64,000 nt of DNA from the NCBI RefSeq assembly GCF_012726175.1, contig NZ_JAASAD010000004.1:222152-286151 (forward strand), written 5' to 3'. The stretch's first letter is position 1, and each line of letters starts with the position of its first letter. This DNA is from Micromonospora sp. HNM0581 (GTDB lineage: Bacteria > Actinomycetota > Actinomycetes > Mycobacteriales > Micromonosporaceae). Made by a program: the position numbers and the translations under genes. Shown in pieces: positions 45,977 to 54,183 of the stretch. The notes under the pieces are model-generated. The model ran no database searches. It had not been told where the DNA came from and worked only from the letters and a program-made list of their open reading frames with translations.

Positions 45977-47109
45977 CCCGACCCACGTACGTCTACGACC
46001 TCGCTGCCCTGGCTACCCATGCCTCCGCTGTCCGGGCGGCCCTGCCGGCACAGGTCGAGCTGCTGTACGCGGTCAAGGCCAACCCCGACGCGGGTGTGCT
46101 GCGTATCCTCGCCGCCTCGGTCGACGGCTTCGAGGCCGCCAGTCGGGGCGAGCTGCGGCACCTCGCGGACGTGCTGCCCGATCAGCGGGTGGCCGCGTTC
46201 GCCGGGCCGGGCAAGACCGACGCGGATCTGACCGCCGCGCTCGTGTCCGAGGTGCACCGGGTACACGTCGAGTCCGGTGCCGAACTGCACCGGCTGGCCG
46301 CTCTGGCCCGGGCCGCCGGGCGTACCGTCGACGTGCTGCTACGGGTGAATCTGCCGGTCGCCACCCCGGGGGCGGTGCTGGTGATGGGCGGGCAGGCGAG
46401 CCCGTTCGGCATGGACCCGCAGGAAGCGGTCCGGCTTGCCGCGCAGCCGCCGGCCGGTGTCCGGGTCCGTGGCGTGCACGCCCACCTGGCCAGCGGGCTC
46501 GACGCGGCGACCGCCGCCGTGGTGGCGCGCGAGGTGACCGACTGGGCGGTCCGGCAGGTACGCGCCGAGGAGGTGAACGTCGGCGGCGGCATGGCAGTCG
46601 ACTACCACCGTCCGGAGCAGCGTTTCGACTGGCGGGTCTACGGTCGGCTGCTCGGCGAGGTGGCGAAGGCTCATCCGATGGTCCGGCTCCGCATCGAGCC
46701 AGGTCGGGCCGTGGCGGTCTACTGCGGGTCGTACCTGACCGAAGTGATCGACGTGAAACGGTCCCGGGGCCGGTGGTTCGTGATCGTGGCCGGCGGCACC
46801 CATCATCTGCGGACCCCGGCGGCCAAGGGGCACTCCCAACCCTTCGTCGTGGTGTCCCGGGCCGGTACCGGCCCACGGACCGACGGCGGTCCGGTCACCG
46901 TCGTCGGTCAACTCTGCACACCGAAGGACGTGCTGGCCCGCGACACCGACAGTGGTCCGATCGCCGTCGGCGACGTGCTGGTCTTCGGGATGGCCGGTGC
47001 GTACGCCTGGAACATCAGTCACCGCGACTTCCTGCTGCATGATCCGCCCGACTTCCGGGCCGGTGATCCACTCGCCGTCGCGCACAGTTGGGGTCGCGCA
47101 GCGCCGTGA
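45973..47109 (+). CDS. Fold-type III PLP-dependent decarboxylase, PvsE/SbnH-like
   Basis: A 378-aa alanine-racemase-fold decarboxylase. PLP Lys in LLYAVKANPDAG (about 36), EAASRGEL, the phosphate-binding VNVGGGMAVDY (about 198), and catalytic Cys region QLCTPKDVL (about 315), then GAYAWNISHRDF. In vibrioferrin (PvsE) and staphyloferrin B (SbnH) such enzymes decarboxylate an amino-acid-bearing citryl intermediate. GTG 45973 overlaps the synthetase. Confidence 0.9.
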   Translation: MTRPTYVYDLAALATHASAVRAALPAQVELLYAVKANPDAGVLRILAASVDGFEAASRGELRHLADVLPDQRVAAFAGPGKTDADLTAALVSEVHRVHVESGAELHRLAALARAAGRTVDVLLRVNLPVATPGAVLVMGGQASPFGMDPQEAVRLAAQPPAGVRVRGVHAHLASGLDAATAAVVAREVTDWAVRQVRAEEVNVGGGMAVDYHRPEQRFDWRVYGRLLGEVAKAHPMVRLRIEPGRAVAVYCGSYLTEVIDVKRSRGRWFVIVAGGTHHLRTPAAKGHSQPFVVVSRAGTGPRTDGGPVTVVGQLCTPKDVLARDTDSGPIAVGDVLVFGMAGAYAWNISHRDFLLHDPPDFRAGDPLAVAHSWGRAAP

Positions 47110-47272
47110 TCCGTCGACGCGCTGAGACCGACAGCGCGCCGGCTGGACAGCTCTTCGCCTTGGCGACGGCCGGCGTCCCCGGCCGTACCGGGGCGAGCGG
47201 TGCGCCCTTTCCGCTGCCCTGATCTTGCTGATAGCTTGTTGCCACTGCTTTGCAAGAGCCTAGGGAGTGCAG

Positions 47273-48370
47273 ATGGGTGCGGTGACCGCGACCGCCCTGC
47301 CCGAAAACCGGCCGGACCTGCTCGGTGTCGCAGCGCAGCGCCGCCGGACCGGGATCTGGCTGCTCGCGCTGACGATCACGCTGATCCTCACCGGGGTGAT
47401 CGCGGTCGGGTCCGGTGCGGTCAACGTCCCCCCGGCGACGGCGGCGCAGATCATCGGGCACCATCTCGTCGGCCTGCCCGGCGAGGTGACCTGGACCCCA
47501 CCCCAGGACGCCATCGTCTGGCAGGTACGACTACCCCGGGTGCTGCTCGGCATGCTCGTCGGTGCCGGGCTTGCCGCATGCGGGGTCGCGTTGCAGGCCA
47601 TGGTGCGCAACGTTCTGGCTGACCCCTACCTGCTGGGCATCAACTCCGGCGCCTCCAGCGGGGCAGCCGCCGCGATCCTGTTCGGCGCAGGCGCCACCTT
47701 CGGACAGTACGCCCTGTCCAGCAGCGCCTTCCTCGGCGCGCTCAGCGCGTCGCTGCTCGTCTTCCTGATCGCCCGCAGCGGCGGGCGGGTGACATCGGTC
47801 CGGCTGCTGCTGTCCGGTGTCGCTGTCGGTTACGTCCTCTACGCCACCACCAGCTTCCTGATATTCGCCTCCGGGTCCGCCGAAGGCGCCCGCTCAGTGA
47901 TGTTCTGGCTGCTCGGCTCCCTCGGGCTGGCCCGGTGGAACGCTCTGCTGCTCGTCGCCGCGGTCGCACTCGGCTCGATGATCACCTACCTGACCGTCGT
48001 CGGCAGACGCCTCGACGTGCTGGCCATCGGCGACGAGACCGCCCACACGCTCGGCGTGTCACCCGGCCGGTTCCGGCTCCGGCTGCTCGTGCTCGTGTCG
48101 CTGGGCGTTGGTGTGCTGGTCTCCGCCGCCGGCAGCATCGGCTTCGTCGGCCTCGTCGTGCCGCACCTGGCCCGCCGCATCGTCGGCGCCCCACACGTCC
48201 GCGTGGTACCGGTGGCCGCGTTGCTCGGCGCCATCCTGCTGGTCTGGGCCGACGTGCTCGCCCGGATGCTGCTCTCCCCCCAGGAGATCCCGATCGGCAT
48301 CGTCACCGCCCTGCTCGGTGCCCCCTTCCTGCTGGTCCTCATCCGTCGCCTGCACGCCACCGGCGCCTGA
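47273..48370 (+). CDS. Fec/BtuC-type ferric siderophore permease
   Basis: A 365-aa permease with about nine to ten membrane helices. FecCD-type landmarks are RLPRVLLGMLVGAGLAACG, LADPYLLGINSGASSGAA and GFVGLVVPHLARRIVGAPH. ATG 47273 is behind AGGGAG and is chosen over GTG 47267. The 163-bp gap before it has no iron box I can see, so it may be read through from the 40110 operon. Confidence 0.9.
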   Translation: MGAVTATALPENRPDLLGVAAQRRRTGIWLLALTITLILTGVIAVGSGAVNVPPATAAQIIGHHLVGLPGEVTWTPPQDAIVWQVRLPRVLLGMLVGAGLAACGVALQAMVRNVLADPYLLGINSGASSGAAAAILFGAGATFGQYALSSSAFLGALSASLLVFLIARSGGRVTSVRLLLSGVAVGYVLYATTSFLIFASGSAEGARSVMFWLLGSLGLARWNALLLVAAVALGSMITYLTVVGRRLDVLAIGDETAHTLGVSPGRFRLRLLVLVSLGVGVLVSAAGSIGFVGLVVPHLARRIVGAPHVRVVPVAALLGAILLVWADVLARMLLSPQEIPIGIVTALLGAPFLLVLIRRLHATGA

Positions 48371-48395
48371 GCGCCCGACCCGCCGAGGAGCGCCG

Positions 48396-49382
48396 ATGAA
48401 AGCAACCCGACTCGCCGTCACCGCCGCCACGTCCACTCTCTCGCTGCTGGTAGCCGCCTGCGGCGGAGCCGGCAACGAGCCGGGCGGTGACCGTCCCGGC
48501 TTTCCCGTCACCGTCACCAACTGCGGCGTCCAGGTGACCTTCGACGCCCCACCGCAGCGGGTCGTCCTGCTCACCAGCGCGGCGGTGCCGTACCTGCACG
48601 CGCTCGGTGTGCTCGACCGCGTCACCGCCCGCGCCGGGAAGTACCCCAGGGAGTACTACGACAGCGGCACCCTCGCCGCACTCGACCGCATCCCCCTGCT
48701 AACCGACAAGACCGACACCACCGGCCACCTGCAGATCGCCAAAGAGGTGGTGATCAGCCAGGAACCAGACCTGGTGCTCGGCGAGGTCGACAACCTCTCC
48801 CGCGACACCCTCTCGGCGGTGGACATCCCGCTGCTCGAGGAACCGGCCCTGTGCGCGGAAACCACCGCCACCCCCAGCTTCGCCGACATCCCCCGGCAGC
48901 TGGAAACCTACGGTCGGGTGTTCGGCCGCGAGGCACAGGCGGCTTCCGCCGTCGACGCACTCACCGAGCGGATGGCGACGATCCAGGCCAGCCCGACGAC
49001 AGCGCCCGGTCGTACCGCGGCGGTGCTGTACCCGACGGTGGGCGGCGGCAGCACGTACGCGTACGGCTCCGCCAGCATGGCCCATCCACAACTGGAGGCG
49101 GCCGGCTTCCGAAACGTCTTCGGCGACACCCCCGAACGCGTGTTCGAGGTCACCATCGAGGAACTGCTCGGCCGTGACCCCGACGTGCTGATCCTGCTCC
49201 ACAGCGACGGTGACTCCGCCGCGGTCGCGCAGGGCCTGACCGGTCTACCCGGCGCCGAGCAGCTCACCGCGGTCCGCAACGGCAACGTGATGACCCAACT
49301 GTTCCACTTCACCGAGCCGCCGACCCCACTGTCGATCGACGGACTGGAACGCATCGTGCGACGGTTCGGATCCGAGTCGTGA
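48396..49382 (+). CDS. Ferric siderophore-binding lipoprotein (FecB/FhuD type)
   Basis: A 328-aa lipoprotein (lipobox LLVAAC, Cys about 22) with a periplasmic-binding-protein class III fold: VVLLTSAAVPYLHALGV and VVISQEPDLVLGEVDN, then ILLHSDGDSA. It captures the ferric siderophore outside the membrane. GAGGAG precedes ATG 48396, and its stop overlaps the ATPase start. Confidence 0.9.
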   Translation: MKATRLAVTAATSTLSLLVAACGGAGNEPGGDRPGFPVTVTNCGVQVTFDAPPQRVVLLTSAAVPYLHALGVLDRVTARAGKYPREYYDSGTLAALDRIPLLTDKTDTTGHLQIAKEVVISQEPDLVLGEVDNLSRDTLSAVDIPLLEEPALCAETTATPSFADIPRQLETYGRVFGREAQAASAVDALTERMATIQASPTTAPGRTAAVLYPTVGGGSTYAYGSASMAHPQLEAAGFRNVFGDTPERVFEVTIEELLGRDPDVLILLHSDGDSAAVAQGLTGLPGAEQLTAVRNGNVMTQLFHFTEPPTPLSIDGLERIVRRFGSES

Positions 49383-50191
49383 TCCAGGCGACCCAGGTCT
49401 CCTGGCGCTACGGTGCCAACCCGGTGATCGACGGGATCAGCGTGACCGCCCGACCCGGGCGGGTGCTCGGCCTCATCGGCCCCAACGGCAGCGGTAAGAC
49501 CACCCTGCTGCGGCTGCTCTACGGCGCACTGCGCGGCGGCACCGGACACGTTGCCGTCGATGGTGACGAGGTGAGCGCACTACCGCCGCGGGAAGCCGCG
49601 CGGCGGCTCGCCGTGGTGGTGCAGGAAACCGGCGCGGAGACCGCCCTCACCGTGGCCGAGTTGGTGCTGCTGGGCCGCAGCCCGCACCTGAGCACCTTCC
49701 AGCGCACCGGGCCAGCCGACCACGAGATCACGATCGAGTGTCTACGCCGGGTCGGCGCCGGCCAGTTGGGGTCACGGGCGTTCGCCAGCCTCTCCGGCGG
49801 TGAACGCCAGCGGGTGCTCATCGCCCGGGCGCTGGCCCAGCAGGCCACCCACCTGCTCCTCGACGAGCCCACCAACCATCTCGACATCCGCTACCAGCAC
49901 GAAATCCTGCGGCTGGTCCGCGGCCTGGGCACCTGTGCCGTCGTCGTACTGCACGACCTGAACCTCGCCGCCCGTTACTGCGACGACCTGGTGCTGCTGG
50001 GCCGAGGCGAGGTCGCCGCGGCCGGCACCACCGAGGAGGTCCTCGACCCCACCGTGATCGAAGCCGTCTACCACATCGGCGTCCAGCGCCTCGACCTCGA
50101 CGGCGCCATCCACCTGCTGTACCACCCCCGTGACGAACCCACCGCCACGGGGACCAGCGCACCGGCGGCGGCCAGCCACATGCCGGCGTGA
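49379..50191 (+). CDS. Ferric siderophore ABC transporter ATPase
   Basis: A 270-aa FecE/FepC-type ATPase: Walker A GPNGSGKTT (about 40), Q-loop VVVQETGAETALTVAE, signature LSGGERQRVLIARAL, Walker B LLLDEPTNHLD. The GTG at 49379 overlaps the binding-protein stop. Last gene of the siderophore locus, followed by a strong hairpin. Confidence 0.92.
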   Translation: MIQATQVSWRYGANPVIDGISVTARPGRVLGLIGPNGSGKTTLLRLLYGALRGGTGHVAVDGDEVSALPPREAARRLAVVVQETGAETALTVAELVLLGRSPHLSTFQRTGPADHEITIECLRRVGAGQLGSRAFASLSGGERQRVLIARALAQQATHLLLDEPTNHLDIRYQHEILRLVRGLGTCAVVVLHDLNLAARYCDDLVLLGRGEVAAAGTTEEVLDPTVIEAVYHIGVQRLDLDGAIHLLYHPRDEPTATGTSAPAAASHMPA

Positions 50192-50223
50192 ACGCAGCCG
50201 ACCGCAGAAGCCCCGCGGTGCTC

Positions 50224-50262
50224 CGGCCCCGGCGGTGATCGGCAGGATCGCCGCCGGGGCCG
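50224..50262. terminator. Bidirectional terminator between siderophore locus and nrdB
   Basis: CGGCCCCGGCGGTGATC (50224-50240) pairs with 50246-50262, with one G-T wobble, around a 5-nt loop. Seventeen pairs in all, in a convergent gap. Confidence 0.85.
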
Positions 50263-50292
50263 AACCCGGTTACACAACCGGCCGGACCTGCG

Positions 50293-51330
50293 TCAGAAGT
50301 CGTCGTCGAAGGCGACCGTGCCGGTGACACCAACCTGGTACGCCGACACCCGGCGCTCGAAGAAGTTCGACAGCTCCTGCACGTCCTGCAACTCCATGAA
50401 AGCGAACGGGTTCTTCGACCCGTACAGCGGTTCGATCTCCAACTGCGCCAACCGGCGGTCGGCGACGTGCTGGAGGTACTCGCGCATGTCCGCCAGAGAA
50501 AGCCCGGAAACACCCTGTTCGAGCAGGTCGGCGGCGAACTGCACCTCACACTCGACGGCCTCGGCCAGCATGTCCCGGACCTGCTGCTCCATCTCGGCGT
50601 CGAACAGATCCGGCTCCTCGGCGCGTACGGTGTCGACCACGTCGAAGGCGAAGGCCATGTGCATCGACTCGTCCCGGAACACCCAGTTGGTGCCGGAGGC
50701 CAGGCCGTGCAGCAGGCCCCGGGAACGCAGGAAGTACACGTAGGCGAAGGCGCCGTAGAAGAACAACCCCTCGATGCACGCGGCGAAACAGATCAGGTTG
50801 AGCAGGAACGACCGCCGGTCCTCGCGGGTCTTCAACTCCCGCAGCTCGAAGATCGAGTCGATCCACTTGAAGCAGAACTCGGCCTTGCGGGCGATCGACG
50901 GGATGTTCTCCACCGCCGCGAACGCCGCGAACCGTTCCCGCTCGTCGGGCACGTAGGTGTCGAGCAGGTTCAGATAGAACTGGACGTGCACCGCCTCCTC
51001 GAACAGCTGCCGCGACAGGTAGAGCCGGCCCTCCGGGGAGTTGACGTGCTGGTAGAGATTGAGCACGAGATTGTTGGCGACGATGGTGTCGCCGGTGGCG
51101 AAGAACGCCACCAACCGGGACACCAGGTGCTGCTCCGCCGGGGACAGCTTGGCCAGGTCGGTGAGGTCGGAGTGCAGGTCGACCTCCTCCACCGTCCAGG
51201 TGTTCTTGATGGCGTCCTTGAACCTGTCGAAGAACTGCGGGTAGCGCATCGGCCGCAGGGTCAGGTCCATACCGGGGTCGAGCAGCATCTGCCGCTGACC
51301 GGTGGTGGGCTCAGAGGAAACGATCGTCAC
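50293..51330 (-). CDS. nrdB: Class I ribonucleotide reductase beta subunit
   Basis: A 345-aa R2 protein. Iron ligands are visible: GDTIVANN (Asp about 81), EEAVHVQFY (Glu 112, His 115) and DESMHMAF further on. A tyrosine (about 119) is present 4 residues after the His, where E. coli has radical Tyr122, so it is probably a tyrosyl-radical enzyme and not a Tyr-less variant. GTG 51330 overlaps the nrdA stop. Co-transcribed with nrdA under the cobalamin riboswitch. Confidence 0.95.
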   Translation of the reverse strand: MTIVSSEPTTGQRQMLLDPGMDLTLRPMRYPQFFDRFKDAIKNTWTVEEVDLHSDLTDLAKLSPAEQHLVSRLVAFFATGDTIVANNLVLNLYQHVNSPEGRLYLSRQLFEEAVHVQFYLNLLDTYVPDERERFAAFAAVENIPSIARKAEFCFKWIDSIFELRELKTREDRRSFLLNLICFAACIEGLFFYGAFAYVYFLRSRGLLHGLASGTNWVFRDESMHMAFAFDVVDTVRAEEPDLFDAEMEQQVRDMLAEAVECEVQFAADLLEQGVSGLSLADMREYLQHVADRRLAQLEIEPLYGSKNPFAFMELQDVQELSNFFERRVSAYQVGVTGTVAFDDDF

Positions 51331-53705
51331 TGGCACGCCTCGCAGCTCTCGGGATTCTCCAGGGAGCAGGCCAACGCCTCGTCGTCGCTGACCGCGACGA
51401 CCGGCTTGATGGCGACGGTGGCCTGCTGGATCCGGGTCGCGGGACGCGACCGCAGGTAGTAGGTGGTCTTCAGCCCGGCTTTCCAGGCATACAGGTACAT
51501 CGAGGAGAGCTTGCCGATGGTCGGCGCGCCCAGGAACAGGTTCAACGACTGCGACTGGTCGATGAACGGCGCACGGGCGGCCGCCAGATCGATGAGCGCC
51601 CGCTGCGGCAGCTCCCACGCGGTACGGAACAGCTCCCGCACCTGCGGCGGCAACTCGGCGATGCCCTGCACCGATCCCTCGGCCCGCTTGATCTGCTCCC
51701 GGATCGGCGCCGTCCACAACCCACGCGCCTTCAACTCCCGGACCAGATAGGTGTTGATCTGGAGGAACTCGCCGGACATCGTCTCGCGCTTGAACAGGTT
51801 GGACACCTGCGGCTCGATGCATTCGTAGCAACCGGCGATCGAGGCGATCGTGGCGGTCGGTGCGATCGCCACCAGCAGCGAGTTCCGCAGGCCGTGGCGG
51901 GCGACCGTCTCCCGCAGGGCGGCCCACCGCTGCGTCTGGGTCACCTCTGCGCCCCACAGGTCGGGGTGCAGCTCACCCTTCGCCGCGCGGGTCTCGGCGT
52001 ACGCCGGGTGCGGGCCGAAACTCTCGGCGAGCCCCGCTGACGTCTCCAACGCGGTCAGGAAGATCTCTTCCTGTACCCGGGTCGACAGCTCCCGCGCCTG
52101 CGCCGAGTCGAACGGCAGACGCAGAGCGAACAACGCGTCCTGCAGACCCATCAGCCCGAGCCCGACCGGCCGCCAGCGCGGGTTCGACACCGCCGTCTGC
52201 TCGGCCGGGTAGTAATTGATGTCGATCACCCGGTCGAGGAACACCACCGCCGTGCGCACCGTCGCCCGTAGCTTCTCCCAGTCGACACCGTCGGCGGTGA
52301 CGTGCGCCCCCAGGTTCACCGATCCCAGGTTGCACACCGCCGTCTCGGTGTCGCTGTTGACCTCCAGGATCTCCGTGCACAGGTTCGACAGGTGGATCGT
52401 GTTGCCCGGCTCACCGGTCTGGTTCGACAACCGGTTCGCCGCGTCCTTGAACGTCATCCACCCGTTGCCGGTCTGCGCGAGCGTACGCATCATCCGGCCG
52501 TACAGGTCGCGGGCCTTGACCGTGCGGACGGCCTTCTTCTCCGCCGCCCGGTACGCCTCGTCGAACGCCTCACCGAAAAGATCCGGCAGCTCCGGCGCAT
52601 CCGACGGGTCGATCAACGACCAGTCGCCGTCCGCTTCGACCCGGCGCATGAACTCGTCCGGGATCCAGTTCGCCAGGTTCAGGTTGTGGGTACGCCGGGA
52701 CTCCTCCCCGGTGTTGTCCCGCAGCTCCAGGAACTCCTCGATGTCCGGGTGCCACGGCTCCAGGTACACGCAGGCCGCGCCCTTACGCCGACCCCCCTGG
52801 TTGACGGCCGCCACCCCGGCGTCGAGGGTCTTCAAAAACGGCACGATGCCGTTGGAGCGGCCGTTGGTTCCCCGGATCAACGCACCCCGGCCCCGCACCC
52901 GTGACCAGGAGATACCGATGCCGCCGGAGAACTTCGACAGCTTCGCCACCTGGTGGTAGCGCTCGTAGATGGAGTCGAGTTCGTCGCGTGGCGAGTCGAC
53001 GAGGAAACACGACGACATCTGGGTGTGCCGCGTCCCCGAGTTGAACAACGTGGGTGAACTCGGCAGGTAGGCCAGGCTCGACATCAACCGGTAGAAGCCG
53101 ATCGCCTCCCCCGGCGTCTGCGACAACCCGCAGGCGACCCGCAGCAGCCAGTACTGCGGCGTCTCCACCACCAGCCGGGTCCGCGGATGCCGAAGCAGGT
53201 AGCGGTCCGCGACCGTACGCAGCCCGAAATACTCGAACCGCAGGTCACCGTCGGGGTCGACCGCGTCGTCCAGCTTGCGGGCGTTGCGGGCCACGAACGC
53301 GGCGGTCGTGTCCCCGACAAGTCCCAGGTCGTGCGCGTGACGAATGGACTGGCTGAAACTGGCTACCTGCTGTCCGCGGACCTCCTTGTCCACGTACGCG
53401 GCAAGCAGCCGCGCCGCCAGCTTGGAGTACTGCGGCTCCTCGCCGATCAGCTCGGCGGCCGTCTGAATGGACAGCTTGTCCAGCTCAGCGGTGGTGGCGC
53501 CGTCGTACAAACCACTGATCGTCTTCGTGGCCACCCGAAGCGGATCCACCTCGTCCAGATCGGCGACCCACCGCTCCACCGCGCGGACGATCTTGTTGAC
53601 GTCCACCGGTTCGGCGTCCCCGTTGCGCTTACGGACCTGCATCACCTGCCGGCGCTGCTCCGGCACAGCTGGGCCGGACGCAGGAATCTCCCGCACGACC
53701 GTCAC
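51327..53705 (-). CDS. nrdA: Class I ribonucleotide reductase alpha subunit
   Basis: A 792-aa R1 protein. N-terminal ATP-cone (about 25-115, QVRKRNGDAEPVDVNKIVRA). Active-site residues: NSGTRHTQMSSCFLVD, SNLCTEIL (Asn-x-Cys-x-Glu triad) and TAVCNLGSVNL. The C-terminal redox pair is ESCEACQ. GTG 53705 follows GAGGAGAGAGAC, a good ribosome site; the extension to 53939 is untranslated leader. Reduces ribonucleotides without B12, and is silenced by adenosylcobalamin through the riboswitch upstream. Confidence 0.95.
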   Translation of the reverse strand: MTVVREIPASGPAVPEQRRQVMQVRKRNGDAEPVDVNKIVRAVERWVADLDEVDPLRVATKTISGLYDGATTAELDKLSIQTAAELIGEEPQYSKLAARLLAAYVDKEVRGQQVASFSQSIRHAHDLGLVGDTTAAFVARNARKLDDAVDPDGDLRFEYFGLRTVADRYLLRHPRTRLVVETPQYWLLRVACGLSQTPGEAIGFYRLMSSLAYLPSSPTLFNSGTRHTQMSSCFLVDSPRDELDSIYERYHQVAKLSKFSGGIGISWSRVRGRGALIRGTNGRSNGIVPFLKTLDAGVAAVNQGGRRKGAACVYLEPWHPDIEEFLELRDNTGEESRRTHNLNLANWIPDEFMRRVEADGDWSLIDPSDAPELPDLFGEAFDEAYRAAEKKAVRTVKARDLYGRMMRTLAQTGNGWMTFKDAANRLSNQTGEPGNTIHLSNLCTEILEVNSDTETAVCNLGSVNLGAHVTADGVDWEKLRATVRTAVVFLDRVIDINYYPAEQTAVSNPRWRPVGLGLMGLQDALFALRLPFDSAQARELSTRVQEEIFLTALETSAGLAESFGPHPAYAETRAAKGELHPDLWGAEVTQTQRWAALRETVARHGLRNSLLVAIAPTATIASIAGCYECIEPQVSNLFKRETMSGEFLQINTYLVRELKARGLWTAPIREQIKRAEGSVQGIAELPPQVRELFRTAWELPQRALIDLAAARAPFIDQSQSLNLFLGAPTIGKLSSMYLYAWKAGLKTTYYLRSRPATRIQQATVAIKPVVAVSDDEALACSLENPESCEACQ

Positions 53706-53791
53706 GTCTCTCTCCTCGCGCCGTCTACTGATGGCCTCGGACAACGCGGGAGGACGCCACAGGGCTCGCGCACAGGCGCGTTCCGGGTGGC

Positions 53792-53814
53792 GTCGGCCGT
53801 CCCACGCGGCCGAC
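53792..53814 (-). promoter_or_regulatory. Candidate expression-platform hairpin of the riboswitch
   Basis: GTCGGCCG (53792-53799) pairs with CGGCCGAC (53807-53814), 8 bp with a 7-nt loop, between the riboswitch and nrdA. It may be the terminator or sequestering element; which is not decided. Confidence 0.4.
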
Positions 53815-53844
53815 TGCCGCCGCCCGCGTGCGCGGACGGCGTGC

Positions 53845-54012
53845 TGGCAGGTCTTCGGGCTCGTGGGCGTGCTCGCCTTCCTACTGGCCGTCGCTTCCCA
53901 GGCCGCAGCCCAGTGCCGTGTGACGGCTGTCGTTCCCACTCACCGCTGCGGGGCAGCCCCGGATTCACACCGGGTTCCCTCTTACCTCAGCCGCCCCGGA
54001 TGGGCGCCCGAA
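53845..54012 (-). ncRNA. Adenosylcobalamin riboswitch upstream of nrdAB
   Basis: On the minus strand the conserved cobalamin core can be read: GGTGTGAATCCGGGGCTGCC, CCCGCAGCGGTGA, the B12-box region with GGCACTGGG and CTGGGAAGCGACGGCCAGTA, and a 3' GAGCCCGAAGACCTGCC. Cobalamin binding is expected to shut off the B12-independent nrdAB, as in Streptomyces. Confidence 0.92.
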
Positions 54013-54025
54013 CCAGCTACGGGTG

Positions 54026-54041
54026 ACACCATATATGGGTG
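54026..54041. promoter_or_regulatory. NrdR box 1
   Basis: ACACCATATATGGGTG resembles the NrdR consensus (ACAC..ATAT..GTGT type). It is upstream of the riboswitch in the minus direction, over the probable promoter: on the minus strand TTGCGT and TATGGT are about 16-17 bp apart. Confidence 0.6.
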
Positions 54042-54056
54042 GCCTACGAACGCAAG

Positions 54057-54070
54057 ACACCAGATGGTGT
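54057..54070. promoter_or_regulatory. NrdR box 2
   Basis: ACACCA-GA-TGGTGT is a perfect 6-bp inverted repeat that starts 31 bp from box 1, about three helical turns, as expected for paired NrdR boxes. Confidence 0.55.
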
Positions 54071-54183
54071 GCCGGCGTGTCCTGCAACGGATCTCACATC
54101 CGGCTATCCCCCGCGCCGCTGCGTGCCTGCCACACACCGAATCGACAGTGGAACCCGAAGCGAACGCGCAGTGCCCACACGCT

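Noticed and set aside
47110..47272. Second iron box before the Fec permease
   Set aside because: I searched this gap and found only a weak CCCCGG/CCGGGG hairpin and no DtxR-type site, so read-through from the first promoter is simpler.
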